Assembly (NCBI GenBank): GCA_016935755.1
Contig: JAFGQI010000040.1
Coordinates: 1-32,347 of the forward strand
Reading direction: 5' to 3'
Origin: Anaerolineales bacterium
GTDB lineage: Bacteria; Chloroflexota; Anaerolineae; Anaerolineales; UBA4823
DNA length: 32,347 nucleotides
Below, piece by piece: positions 1 to 9,101 of the stretch. The notes beneath the pieces were generated by a model. That model made no database searches and was not told the origin of the DNA. It saw only the letters and a program-made list of their open reading frames with translations. Positions within the stretch are counted from its first letter, which is position 1; each line of letters begins with the position of its first letter. The translations under genes were made by a program, and so were the position numbers.

Positions 1-85
1 CTTCAAACATACTGCCAGGTTATCACTTTTCCCTCCCCTTGACTAGACCTGACTCGTACCCTTTTTTTATATTGAGAATTGCTGC

Positions 86-3000
86 TTACGGTTTGATCTC
101 AAATATCCCGCCGGCGCTGTTGGCCTGCACTTCGGGAAAATACAGCTGCCAGGCGTGTGCAGGGAGCACCTGGTAGAGCCCTGGCTGCAAGATGATCAGG
201 GTGTAAGTCAGTTCATAGACGCCTTCCGGCAGGTAGCTGGCGGTCCAGGCGATATGATCATCATATATCCGAGCCTGGTCAAACCACCACCAGCCCCAGC
301 CATTCGCGAAGGGGTGGCGCGGGTCGTACTGGGCCTGGGTTTGCGGGCCTAAATCCTCACCCAACTGGCTGGTCTTCAGGCGCGTATCCAGGATCTCGGC
401 CCCGGCGGGGATGTAATCCTCCACCGCCAGGTAATAGACCGGCTCCGCCAGGGTCAGGGTCAGGCGCACGGTGATCTTCTGCCCGGCTGCCGAGAACTGC
501 ACAGGTGCGCATTGCCCCTGCGGGCAGGCTTCGCCAGCCGGATAGTAGGCCCGCTGGACGCTCAGCCCCTGCGAAAGGGGAGCGATCTCCGCCACCGGGC
601 GGCTGACATTCAAGGAGGCGGTATAGTACAGGCGGCCCTGCCCGCCGTCGCGCCGGATGGTCAGCTGGTTGGGGTAATCGGCATACAGCCGTTTGACTGG
701 CATCTGAGCGACTACCGGGTTGAGCTGCTCCCCGCTGCCCGCCTGACCCTGCGCCAGGAGGTTATTGTTCAGCAGGGCGGTGAAGGAGAAGCTGCCGCCC
801 AGCTCACCCGTGCCCTTAACCACTTCAGCCAGGGCGATCAGACTCCAGGCGGTGGTATAGGTGCCATACCAGCCGCCATCCGCCTGGCGATTGTACATCA
901 GGTAGCGCAGCGCGTCCGCCACCAGCGGAGAGGCTGCCTCCCGCTTCGCCAGGGCATAAATCACCACCGCGCTGTTCGAGAGGGTGGTATGCATATTCAA
1001 CTGGGCTGCCATGCGGCCTGCTTCACCCTCGGCGAAGCTCCAATACACGCCAGTGGCAGAGCGCGCTGCCCCAGTCTGCAGGCTGGAGAGCAGTTCGGCT
1101 GCTTCCCCGCTCCCTGGTGTCAGCTGCTCCAATGAGAGCGCCAGCAGGGCCTGCGCCCAGGGGCTGAGCTTCTCCTTCACCTGGTAGAGCGCCTGCAGCT
1201 GCGCCTGGTTTCCCGCACCATACTCGACCAGGGCATAATCCTCAAAAACCAGGCGATCCAGTTCGGCGGTGGTCAGCTTGGGCGATAAGGCTGCCCCCAG
1301 CACCTGGCGGCTGGTCTGCAGATATTCCACGGCGCGCTGGAGCAGGTCGGCGCTGAGGCTGATGCCAGCCTGGCGGGCGCGCTCCAAACCAAATAAAACA
1401 TAAGCGCTGATATAGGGGTCGCTATCAGCGCCCAACTGCCAGCCCCAACCGCCATCCATATTCTGGCGCGATTGGATGCGGAGCAAAGCGGTGTTCAAGA
1501 GCTTATCCAGGCGAGCCTTCAGGGCCGCATCCTCTATGTTGTACTGCTGCAAGGCGCGGTAAGTTTCCAGGTTGGGCAGCAGGTGCGACAGAGTCGCCTC
1601 AGTGCTTTCGTCCGGATAGCTCTCCAATACCTCCAGAGCCTGCAGCATGGTAGCCCCGAGCGTTGGCGCCAGTTCTACAATCAACTCGCCATCTTGAGGC
1701 GTGAAGGAGCGCGGCAGGCTGACCAGCTCCTGGATCTCGCCTGCCGAATCCAGCAGACCAGCGGTGCGGAAGGTTTGCCGGGCAGTGTAGCGCAGCACCG
1801 GGATATCTCCCTGGGCAGGTCGCGCAGCATCATTATAGGTATTACCGGCGGCATCCTTGCCGCTGGCGCTGAACACCAGGTCGAGGGAGGCACCCCCCTG
1901 GACTACGCCCCACCACTCCAAGCGCTGACGGCTTCCCGCCGGCAGGCTCACCTGCTGAGTCATTCTGGCTGGCTCATCCAGGGTGAAACCGCTGGCCTGC
2001 AGAGAAACCTGCACCTGCAGATCCACGGCGGAGGTGTTCTGGACGATAGCAGCCAGCTGAGCGTGATCATCCACCACCAGGAAGCGCGGTGTGACCGGGC
2101 GGATCAACAATTCTTTGCTGGTGACGATCTGTGTCTTAGCCTGCCCAACGCGGGTATCCAGGGTCAGGCCGCGCAGATCCACCTGCCAGGTGGTCAGGGT
2201 ATCCGGCAGTATAACCGTCACCCTGGCCTTGCCGTCCGGCCCGGTGATCAATTCGGCGTTCCAGTAGGCTGTGTCGGGGAAGTTCTCCCGCACCACGGAG
2301 GGAATATCTCCACCGCCCCCTCCACCCAGACCACCCGGGATTGCCAGCAGGCGCCGGGTGTAGGCTGCCAGCGACAGGCTCAGGCTTACCCCGAGAGGCT
2401 GCTGGCTGTAAAAGGCAGGCAGGATATCGACAGAATTCGGCTCAGCCAGCGCCAGAGCCGCCAGGTCAACCACTGCCAGGGAGAATTCGCCCTGCACCGG
2501 GCTGCCCAATACATCCGTCACCTGCACATCGAAGGACACCTCATCGCCTGGGCCGGTTCGTTCGGGCTGGCTGAGCAGGGTGACCTGCAAAGTCTGCTCG
2601 AGCGGTTCCACTGGCAGGTTGACATAGCCCTGGCGAAAGTCCGGCCCATTCAGCAGAGTGACCGAGAGGTAAACATTGGGGGCATGTTCGCCGGTCAGAG
2701 GCAGCTCAAGGGTGTAGCCCTCTGGGCCGATGGTGATTACCTGGTGCGATAGGATGACCCCGCGCTCCACGGTGATCAGAGCCTGGGCATCCCCGTCAGT
2801 AGAAAGAGAATTCTGCAGAGGATTGGGGATGAACACGCGAGCAATCTCGCCGGGTTGATAAGTTTGCTGATTGGCGACCAGCCGCAGCCTGGAATTGGGC
2901 AGGTTGGGCCAGATGGCCTGACCTGAGCCGCCTACCCACAGGGTGAACTCAGTACGCGTGCCACTTTCAACGTCTGGGTCAAACACCGCCAGTTGGAAAG

Positions 3001-6000
3001 TGCCTGGCTGCTGGGGAGTGAAAGCCAGCCGCGCCTTGCCATCCGGAGCGGTGGCGAAATCAGTGCTGGCTACCAGCGTGTAAACCGGTTTGAAAGTCGG
3101 GAAGCCCCAGAGATCACTGGAGGAAGGATCGGTGCGCTCCCAGACCACTTTGGAAAATTCAGCGCGCAGTTCTTGCTCGCCAGCCGGAGCCTGGTCCCAG
3201 TCAACCACCAAAACATCGAAACCAGCGGCCTGATCCACCTGTCCCACCCAGACATCCGGGCGCAGGCCAATATAAAAGTCCGCCGGATTGACCTGGATGG
3301 CAGCGCGCGCCGAAACGGGCAGCCCGCTTTCATCCTGGACGGTCACTTCCAGGGTATAGAGATTGCGGGCATCATCGGCCTCGGTGGGCAATTCCAGCGC
3401 CAGCCGGCCATCCGAGCCAGTCTGGGCATCGCCCTCAGCGATTGGATCGCCCAGGAAAGTTCCAAAGTAAGGAAATTGGTACACCTCTAACCAGGAATTA
3501 TCTTCCGGGCCGACCAGATAGCCGGGCAGGTCAAAGCTGGATCGATTGGCATACAGCGCCCAATGCACCTGCAGGTCGCTGGCGGGGGCATCGAAGAAAT
3601 AGCGCGCCTCCACACTGGCGTTGAGCGTTTGACCGGCGAGCGCCTGGTCTGGCGCAAAGCTGACCTGCAGGTTGATCTCAGGCTTGCGGTAATTAGCCAC
3701 CTGAAATCCGATCACCCCCTTGCCCTGACCATCCAGACTGTAATAGCCGGGGCGTGCTTCTGCGGGCAGGCTGTATTGTCCATGGGCAGCGCCAAAAGCA
3801 TTCAGCGGCAGGTCGAGGGAGGCGATCTGCTGGCCCATGTCATCTACAACCGTCACCGGCAGGCTGGATAGATCCGGCAGGGTGTAGCGCCCGTTATATG
3901 CCTGGCGGGCGATGGCGCGGAAGTAAACCGTCTGACCAGGGCGGTAGATGGGGCGATCGGTGTAGAAATAGATTTTCAGCCCTGGCGGCTGCACCTCGGA
4001 ACGAAGACCAAAATCCCAGGATGAGACCCCCTGCGACCAGGAGGAAATCGCCATCCCGAAGGAATCCGGATGAATCATGGTATCGCCCGGCGCCTGACCG
4101 ACAACGGCATAACTCAGGGCATATGGGTTTTCCAACGGAGCCAGATCAGCGGTAAAAGTCCCATCCGCCCCGGTCTGACCATGGGCAAGCGCATTGCCAG
4201 CCTCATCGAAGATAGTCACCGGAGCGTTGGACAGGGGCAGGTTGGTGCGCAGATCCACCACCCAGACCAGGGCCTGGGTGGCGCTGGCTTTATAGGTTAC
4301 CTGCAGGTTGCTGACCACCAAAAGATATGGGCCGCTGTACAGGCGGTCATCGGAAAAGTCAAAACGCAAGAAATACAATCCTGGCAATAGCTGGCTGCGA
4401 TCAGGGGTGAGAGATAAATCCACCGGCTGGGAGCGATCAGCAGCAATCTCAACCGCCTGAGACCAGCTGCGCTGGTCAGGGCTCTGGAAACTGCGGCGCG
4501 CCTGATAACCGTTCGGGCCGAGCAGATCGAAGAAGTCGTTCAGGGGCACGCTGCCCACCGTCATGGGGATGTTGGGCAGATTGGTGACCTGAACTCGGAG
4601 GCTGGACTCCTGAGGCAGCACAAACAAGGCATCTGACCCTGTCGTGATCAGCAGGTCCGGGCGAACCGGGCCCGTGCGGAAACCCAGACGATAAGGCTGA
4701 CCCAGGAGACCTCCCCAGATATCCGGCAAGTCTGCGGAAATGACCAGTTCATAGCTGGTGTTAGGCGAGAAAGGGCCAGACAGGCGCAGGACCGGCAGAG
4801 AATTTTCCGCCTCGGAAACATCTACCCGCAGATCAGCCACTGCTGGTGTGAGCATAAAGTACTGCTCGATATCCCCGGCTGAGAGAGGCACATTGAAATA
4901 CAGCGCCACAGAGCCATAGAACCCGGAGGCATCCACTTCCCCGCCCTGCGCCGGTTCAGAGCGGATTAGTGCTAACGGCTGCACAGTGATTACGCTGGCA
5001 GAAACAGGCGATTCAAGCGAGGCGCCGCCAAGCGAGCGAGCCCCCGCGCCAAGCTGGAGGTTGTAAGACGCATTCCGCTGGAGCAAGGCCGCCGGTTTGA
5101 AGGTGAAAGCGGTCAAATCCTCGCTCCAGGAGCCGCTTCCCGCAACCGGGCTGCCCTGCAGATCGAGCAGAGCGAAATCCGCCTCCACGCTGGCGGCGTC
5201 CATGGGCTGGTTGAAGGTCAGCACAACCTCAGCATCCAGCGGCCAGGGAATCTCTGTCACCGGATCAATGGAAAGCAAGCGCGGTTGGGCGGTGGAAAAC
5301 GACCAGGGCTCGATATCCTGCAGCAGGCTTCCATCCGTGCTCTTCAACCCGGTGTTCATCTGCACAGTGTACTCGCTCCCACCCATCAGCGGTGGGTCAG
5401 GATAAAAAATATATGTGCTGGTATTCACCCATTCGCCGCGCCCCTGGGCAGCTGGCTGGAGGGTAAAAGCCGCTGGCAACGTGCCTGGCTCCGCTCCCAG
5501 CGGAACCACCGGGCGGTTGAAAGACGTAACTACAGCCGCCGAGGGATCAACACCGCTCAAATCCTTGCCCGGAAGTCTTTGGGCCAATCTCAACGGCCCA
5601 GCCATACGATAGTCCAGGCTGATTTCCTGGCTCATATTCAGCCCTTGCGCAGAACGGACATCCGCGCCCAGCACCAGGTTTATATCCGCCGCCAGCGGGC
5701 TGCTTAAATACAGGACTACCGTGCGATCATCGATCCAGGTGAAAGTGATCTCCTGATTGAACTGGCTGGTCAGGGTCGCCTCCACCGAAGCATGATCCAT
5801 GGCCTGGTTAAAATAAAGCGTGATCGGCCCTTCGGGCGGCACTTCCCCGCCCGAGGGCGGGCTGCTCTCCACCAGGCCAGGGGGCAGCGGCTGAGGGGTG
5901 GGCGTTGGCGCCGGCGGGACGGTTGGCGTGGAGGCCGGCGAAGTTGAGGTGGGCGTGGGCTTGCCAAAGGTGGGCAGGGCGCACGCCAGGCTTAGTATAA

Positions 6001-6073
6001 TCATCAAACCGGGTATCACGCGGCCCAGCCGCGGAAGACGGTCTCGATGAGAGGGGGTAGATAGATCATGCAT
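86..6073 (-). CDS. Alpha-2-macroglobulin family lipoprotein lacking the thioester
   Basis: A 1995-residue surface lipoprotein of the bacterial alpha-2-macroglobulin family, whose members trap or resist proteases at the cell envelope. A hydrophobic signal runs to a candidate lipid-anchored Cys31 in SLAC, an imperfect lipobox, followed by a Pro/Thr linker. Then come about three Ig-like (Big_5-type) domains (about 60-490) and macroglobulin domains, with the typical TDRPIYRPGQTVYFR segment near 703. A poly-Gly stretch near 1250 precedes the A2M core domain (ENFPDTAYW near 1263), an alpha-toroid thioester-type domain (DGGWGW near 1540, DGGWYGTYTTAW near 1735) and a C-terminal receptor-like domain. 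Where the family has YGCxEQ this protein has YPDESTEA, so Cys is replaced by Ser1490 and Gln by Ala1493, and no thioester can form. The ATG at 6073 is chosen over an in-frame upstream ATG (6259) because AGGAG lies 7 bases before it. It diverges from the VanW gene. Confidence 0.9.
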   Translation of the reverse strand: MHDLSTPSHRDRLPRLGRVIPGLMIILSLACALPTFGKPTPTSTSPASTPTVPPAPTPTPQPLPPGLVESSPPSGGEVPPEGPITLYFNQAMDHASVEATLTSQFNQEITFTWIDDRTVVLYLSSPLAADINLVLGADVRSAQGLNMSQEISLDYRMAGPLRLAQRLPGKDLSGVDPSAAVVTSFNRPVVPLGAEPGTLPAAFTLQPAAQGRGEWVNTSTYIFYPDPPLMGGSEYTVQMNTGLKSTDGSLLQDIEPWSFSTAQPRLLSIDPVTEIPWPLDAEVVLTFNQPMDAASVEADFALLDLQGSPVAGSGSWSEDLTAFTFKPAALLQRNASYNLQLGAGARSLGGASLESPVSASVITVQPLALIRSEPAQGGEVDASGFYGSVALYFNVPLSAGDIEQYFMLTPAVADLRVDVSEAENSLPVLRLSGPFSPNTSYELVISADLPDIWGGLLGQPYRLGFRTGPVRPDLLITTGSDALFVLPQESSLRVQVTNLPNIPMTVGSVPLNDFFDLLGPNGYQARRSFQSPDQRSWSQAVEIAADRSQPVDLSLTPDRSQLLPGLYFLRFDFSDDRLYSGPYLLVVSNLQVTYKASATQALVWVVDLRTNLPLSNAPVTIFDEAGNALAHGQTGADGTFTADLAPLENPYALSYAVVGQAPGDTMIHPDSFGMAISSWSQGVSSWDFGLRSEVQPPGLKIYFYTDRPIYRPGQTVYFRAIARQAYNGRYTLPDLSSLPVTVVDDMGQQIASLDLPLNAFGAAHGQYSLPAEARPGYYSLDGQGKGVIGFQVANYRKPEINLQVSFAPDQALAGQTLNASVEARYFFDAPASDLQVHWALYANRSSFDLPGYLVGPEDNSWLEVYQFPYFGTFLGDPIAEGDAQTGSDGRLALELPTEADDARNLYTLEVTVQDESGLPVSARAAIQVNPADFYIGLRPDVWVGQVDQAAGFDVLVVDWDQAPAGEQELRAEFSKVVWERTDPSSSDLWGFPTFKPVYTLVASTDFATAPDGKARLAFTPQQPGTFQLAVFDPDVESGTRTEFTLWVGGSGQAIWPNLPNSRLRLVANQQTYQPGEIARVFIPNPLQNSLSTDGDAQALITVERGVILSHQVITIGPEGYTLELPLTGEHAPNVYLSVTLLNGPDFRQGYVNLPVEPLEQTLQVTLLSQPERTGPGDEVSFDVQVTDVLGSPVQGEFSLAVVDLAALALAEPNSVDILPAFYSQQPLGVSLSLSLAAYTRRLLAIPGGLGGGGGGDIPSVVRENFPDTAYWNAELITGPDGKARVTVILPDTLTTWQVDLRGLTLDTRVGQAKTQIVTSKELLIRPVTPRFLVVDDHAQLAAIVQNTSAVDLQVQVSLQASGFTLDEPARMTQQVSLPAGSRQRLEWWGVVQGGASLDLVFSASGKDAAGNTYNDAARPAQGDIPVLRYTARQTFRTAGLLDSAGEIQELVSLPRSFTPQDGELIVELAPTLGATMLQALEVLESYPDESTEATLSHLLPNLETYRALQQYNIEDAALKARLDKLLNTALLRIQSRQNMDGGWGWQLGADSDPYISAYVLFGLERARQAGISLSADLLQRAVEYLQTSRQVLGAALSPKLTTAELDRLVFEDYALVEYGAGNQAQLQALYQVKEKLSPWAQALLALSLEQLTPGSGEAAELLSSLQTGAARSATGVYWSFAEGEAGRMAAQLNMHTTLSNSAVVIYALAKREAASPLVADALRYLMYNRQADGGWYGTYTTAWSLIALAEVVKGTGELGGSFSFTALLNNNLLAQGQAGSGEQLNPVVAQMPVKRLYADYPNQLTIRRDGGQGRLYYTASLNVSRPVAEIAPLSQGLSVQRAYYPAGEACPQGQCAPVQFSAAGQKITVRLTLTLAEPVYYLAVEDYIPAGAEILDTRLKTSQLGEDLGPQTQAQYDPRHPFANGWGWWWFDQARIYDDHIAWTASYLPEGVYELTYTLIILQPGLYQVLPAHAWQLYFPEVQANSAGGIFEIKP

Positions 6074-6142
6074 CGGGTTTCTCCTGTTCCAGGAAAAAGA
6101 CGTCCTGGCAGCCGGACGGGTTCCCGGCTTTGCTTGGTTGAA

Positions 6143-6148
6143 ATTATA
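6143..6148 (-). promoter_or_regulatory. -10 box for the macroglobulin gene
   Basis: On the minus strand a TATAAT hexamer lies about 70 bases upstream of the start codon at 6073. No convincing -35 is visible at 16-18 bases, so the promoter call rests on the -10 alone. The resulting leader of about 63 nt carries the AGGAG ribosome binding site. Confidence 0.45.
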
Positions 6149-6202
6149 CCTGATTGGTACAAATATCGGATAATTTCGGATAGATTCGGGGGTATTTGGG
6201 CA

Positions 6203-6211
6203 TGGTAGAAT
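6203..6211 (+). promoter_or_regulatory. Extended -10 promoter giving a leaderless VanW transcript
   Basis: TGGTAGAAT is an extended -10 (TGn plus TAGAAT). Only six bases (ATACCC) separate it from the ATG at 6218, so transcription should start at or next to the start codon. No Shine-Dalgarno sequence is present. The module closely resembles the one before the PIG-L gene at 14416-14424. Confidence 0.55.
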
Positions 6212-6217
6212 ATACCC

Positions 6218-8125
6218 ATGCGTACTTATCCGTTGCTGCAAAAGAAGACCCCCACCCAACCCTCCCTGGTCGTCGAGGCGCTCATCAGCATGGCGGGCGG
6301 AGTGATCCTGTTTTTATTCTTTACTCTCTTGCTGACCACTGGTTATGGCCTGTCGCATGTGGGACAAATCTTCCCCGGCATCTCGATCGCGGGAGTGGAT
6401 GTGTCTGGCCTTACACCTGACCAGGCTGCCAGCTTGCTGGATCAAGAACTCATTTTCGCCGAAAACGGCAAAATTGTATTCAAGTATGGAGACCAGGTGT
6501 GGGTAGCCAAGCCTGCCGAACTGGGCCTGAGCCTGGATGCAAAGACCAGCGCCCAGGCCGCATACACCCTGGGACGCAGCGGCAACCCCATGACTGATCT
6601 ACCCAACCGGCTGAGAGCCTGGCATGCAGGCCGAGATCTGCCGCCCTTGCTGATCTATGACCAGCGGGTGGCCTATGACTACCTGGAAGGAATTGTCGCC
6701 CAGTTAGACCGCCCCACCCTCGAAGCCGCCCTGACCGTCAGCGGATCGGATGTAGTGGTGCTGCCCGGGCAGGTGGGGCGAAAAACCGACCTCCCGGCAG
6801 CCCTGACCGCCCTGGAAACCCAGCTGCGCAGCCTGACCGATGGCATCATCCCATTGGTGGTGGAAGAATCGCCGCCCGCCATCCTGGATGCCAGCCAGCA
6901 GGCGGAGATCGCCCGAGGCATCCTGAGTTCTTCGCTCACCCTGCAGCTGCCCGATAAGATAGCGGGCGACCCAGGCCCGTGGGTGCTCCCACCCGACCAG
7001 CTGGCGAATATGCTGGTCATTGAGCGCGTCCAGTCGCCCGAAGGAGCGCGCTATCAGGTGATGCTGAGCAGCCAGGCGCTGCAGACCTATCTAACCGGGC
7101 TGGCTCCAGATATCAACCGCCAGCCCAGCAACGCTCGCTTCATCTTCAACGATGATACACATCTGCTGGAAGTCATCCAGCCGGCCGTGATTGGGCGCAG
7201 CCTGGATATCGAAGCCACCATCCAGGAGATCAATACGAGGATATTGGCAGGTGAGCGCTCTGCTTCACTCAGCATCCAGACCACCCAACCTGAAATTGGC
7301 GACAGCACCACCGGCGAGCAGTTGGGCATTCGCGAGCAGATCACTGCCTATACCAGCTATTTCCGTGGCTCAACTACCGAACGGCTGCAAAACATCAAGA
7401 CTGCAGCGGCTAATTTTCACGGCCTGCTGGTGCCTCCTGGGGCAACCTTCTCTATGGCAGAAGTATTGGGAAACGTCACCTTAGATGCGGGCTACGCCGA
7501 AGCCTGGATCATCTTCGGCGGGCGCACCATCAAGGGAGTGGGCGGCGGGGTGTGCCAGGTGAGCACCACCCTGTTCCGCGCCGTCTTCTTCGCCGGCTAC
7601 CCGATCATCGAGCGCTATCCGCATGCTTACCGGGTGGGCTATTACGAGCAAACCCGCACCGGCACCAATCCGAACCTGGCCGGGCTGGATGCTACCGTCT
7701 TTGTGCCGATGGTGGATTTCAAGTTCCAGAACGACACCCCCTACTATCTACTGATGGAAACCTACTTCAACCCCACCTCGCGCAGCCTGACCTGGAAGTT
7801 CTATTCCACCTCGGATGGGCGCACTGTGGATTGGGGAACTACCGGCACGCAAAACATCGTTGAGCCGCCCGACCCGGTCTACGAAGAGAACCCCGAGCTG
7901 GCGAAGGGCGTGATCCGCCAGGTGGACTGGGCCGCCGAAGGCGCCGATGTGACCGTCACCCGCACCGTCTCCCGCGATGGGCAGGTGCTGTACAGCGACG
8001 TTTTCACCACCCATTACCTGCCCTGGGCGGATGTGTTTCAGTACGGGCCAGGCACCCAGCTGCCCACGGATAATCCCAAGAAACGCCCGCGTACCTGGGA
8101 GATCGCACTCCCAGTTGCAGTTTGA
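6218..8125 (+). CDS. VanW domain membrane-anchored protein with peptidoglycan-binding-4 repeats
   Basis: A 635-residue protein with one N-terminal membrane segment (about 18-43) and the rest extracytoplasmic. Residues about 55-340 look like two putative peptidoglycan-binding 4 (YkuD-associated) domains, each opening with an IAGVDVSGLTPDQA-type segment or a degenerate form of it. The VanW domain spans about 385-535 and includes the conserved GVGGGVCQVSTTLFRA segment near 440. A short G5-like beta region (about 563-608) closes the protein. VanW proteins are named after a vancomycin-resistance accessory gene, but their biochemical role is not settled; binding or remodelling of cell wall is the usual inference. 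Nothing here indicates antibiotic resistance. The ATG at 6218 is taken as the start because an extended -10 lies directly before it. The gene diverges from the macroglobulin gene across 144 bases. Confidence 0.88.
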   Translation: MRTYPLLQKKTPTQPSLVVEALISMAGGVILFLFFTLLLTTGYGLSHVGQIFPGISIAGVDVSGLTPDQAASLLDQELIFAENGKIVFKYGDQVWVAKPAELGLSLDAKTSAQAAYTLGRSGNPMTDLPNRLRAWHAGRDLPPLLIYDQRVAYDYLEGIVAQLDRPTLEAALTVSGSDVVVLPGQVGRKTDLPAALTALETQLRSLTDGIIPLVVEESPPAILDASQQAEIARGILSSSLTLQLPDKIAGDPGPWVLPPDQLANMLVIERVQSPEGARYQVMLSSQALQTYLTGLAPDINRQPSNARFIFNDDTHLLEVIQPAVIGRSLDIEATIQEINTRILAGERSASLSIQTTQPEIGDSTTGEQLGIREQITAYTSYFRGSTTERLQNIKTAAANFHGLLVPPGATFSMAEVLGNVTLDAGYAEAWIIFGGRTIKGVGGGVCQVSTTLFRAVFFAGYPIIERYPHAYRVGYYEQTRTGTNPNLAGLDATVFVPMVDFKFQNDTPYYLLMETYFNPTSRSLTWKFYSTSDGRTVDWGTTGTQNIVEPPDPVYEENPELAKGVIRQVDWAAEGADVTVTRTVSRDGQVLYSDVFTTHYLPWADVFQYGPGTQLPTDNPKKRPRTWEIALPVAV

Positions 8126-8131
8126 TATAAT
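8123..8131 (+). promoter_or_regulatory. Extended -10 promoter before the Trm112-like gene
   Basis: TGATATAAT is a perfect extended -10 overlapping the VanW stop codon. It would start transcription near 8138, about 60 nt before the Trm112-like gene, so this gene and the HEAT gene behind it probably have their own promoter besides any read-through. Confidence 0.5.
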
Positions 8132-8200
8132 CATTGGCGAAGCTGGTTATGCATCCAGACATTCCGGTGCACTCCATCGCCCATATTTGAGGAGCTAAGC

Positions 8201-8419
8201 ATGGTCAGTCAAGATTTACTCGATATTTTACGCTGCCCGGCCTGTGTGCGGGAAAAAGATGGCTTGCTGGATTTAATCAAGGACACCTGGCTGGTCTGCC
8301 GGGACTGCGGGCGCAAATACCCCATCCGGGAGGATATCCCGGTGATGCTGATCGATGAGGGGGATAAATGGGTCCAAACCAAGATAGAGGATCTGCCCGT
8401 ACCACCCCCCAATAAATAG
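8201..8419 (+). CDS. Trm112 family zinc-ribbon protein
   Basis: A 72-residue protein of the Trm112/YcaR (UPF0434) family. It has the family's first line (LLDILRCPAC) and four metal-binding cysteines in two pairs, Cys12/Cys15 (CPAC) and Cys33/Cys36 (CRDC), followed by the typical YPIREDIPVML segment. In eukaryotes Trm112 activates several methyltransferases; the bacterial homologues are small, probably zinc-binding, and of unclear role. A strong AGGAG lies 7 bases before the ATG. The HEAT-repeat gene follows after 8 bases, suggesting co-transcription. Confidence 0.88.
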   Translation: MVSQDLLDILRCPACVREKDGLLDLIKDTWLVCRDCGRKYPIREDIPVMLIDEGDKWVQTKIEDLPVPPPNK

Positions 8420-8427
8420 AACCTGCC

Positions 8428-9033
8428 ATGTCGCTGGAGACCTGCCTGGCAACTTTCGCCGGCGGGGATGAGGCAGGCGCAGAAGCCGCAGCTAAAGAAC
8501 TGGCTGAATTAGCCGGTGAACATCCAGACCAGGTCCTGGCGGCGCTGCAGCCTCTCCTGACCGACCCACAGGCTGATCAGCGCTGGTGGGCATTGCGCAC
8601 CCTGGCGGCTGTCGATCACCCTGGGGAAACTTTCCGATCCCAGGTCTCATCCTGGCTGGCGCAGGCCCTGGCTGACCCGGACGCCAGCGTGCGTCAGTGC
8701 GCCGCCCTGGGTTTGCGCCTGCACCCAGAACCAGCCGCCATCGGCGCGCTGATGCATGCTCTGGGGGACACCGACCAACTGGCCGCCTCGCTGGCTGCGG
8801 ACGCCCTGGCCGCTATCGGTTCGCCGGCTGTGCCCGACCTGCTGGAGGTGCTGCGGATTGGGTCCCCCTCCGTCCGCCTGAGGGCTGTGCGCGCCCTGGC
8901 AGAGATCCGCGATCCACGCGCCATCCCGGGCCTCTACGCCGCCCTGGATGAGGATTCCGCCCTGTTGGAATACTGGGCCAGCCTGGGCCTGGAGCGTATG
9001 GGGGTTGGGATGCTGTTATTCAACCCCGGTTAA
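8428..9033 (+). CDS. HEAT-repeat protein
   Basis: A 201-residue, Ala/Leu-rich helical protein built of about five HEAT-like repeats (PBS-lyase type). Recognisable units are DPDASVRQCAALGL, ADALAAIGSPAVPDLLEVL and SPSVRLRAVRALAEIRDPRA. Such repeats form curved scaffolds for protein binding, and no catalytic motif is seen. It starts 8 bases after the Trm112-like stop with no clear ribosome binding site, so it is probably translated from the same message. It converges with the DUF456 gene. The specific partner cannot be read from the sequence. Confidence 0.82.
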   Translation: MSLETCLATFAGGDEAGAEAAAKELAELAGEHPDQVLAALQPLLTDPQADQRWWALRTLAAVDHPGETFRSQVSSWLAQALADPDASVRQCAALGLRLHPEPAAIGALMHALGDTDQLAASLAADALAAIGSPAVPDLLEVLRIGSPSVRLRAVRALAEIRDPRAIPGLYAALDEDSALLEYWASLGLERMGVGMLLFNPG

Positions 9034-9080
9034 ATCAGCGGACGCCGAGCAATAGTGGTCCTGCACGGCGCCCGACACTC

Positions 9081-9101
9081 AGCTAAAAGCCGCTTTCAGC
9101 T
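9081..9101 (-). terminator. Weak hairpin at the end of the serS-DUF456 unit
   Basis: AGCTGAAAG and CTTTTAGCT (minus strand) pair around a 3-base loop. One pair is G-U on the minus-strand RNA but A/C on the plus strand, so the hairpin suits minus transcripts better. It overlaps the DUF456 stop codon and has no U tract, so terminator function is doubtful. Confidence 0.25.

Noticed and set aside
1490..1620. A frameshift or sequencing error explaining the missing thioester
   Set aside because: The reading frame and family similarity continue unchanged on both sides (SYPDESTEATLSHLLPN), so substitutions rather than an indel explain the change.
1472..2752. A 426-codon plus-strand open frame
   Set aside because: It lies antisense to the macroglobulin gene. 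Its product is low-complexity, rich in Gln, Arg and His, with no recognisable motif, as expected from a GC-rich complementary strand.
6074..6259. Upstream ATG at 6259 as the macroglobulin start
   Set aside because: It would place 62 non-signal residues before the signal peptide, run through the promoter region and overlap the VanW start. The ATG at 6073 has a good AGGAG.
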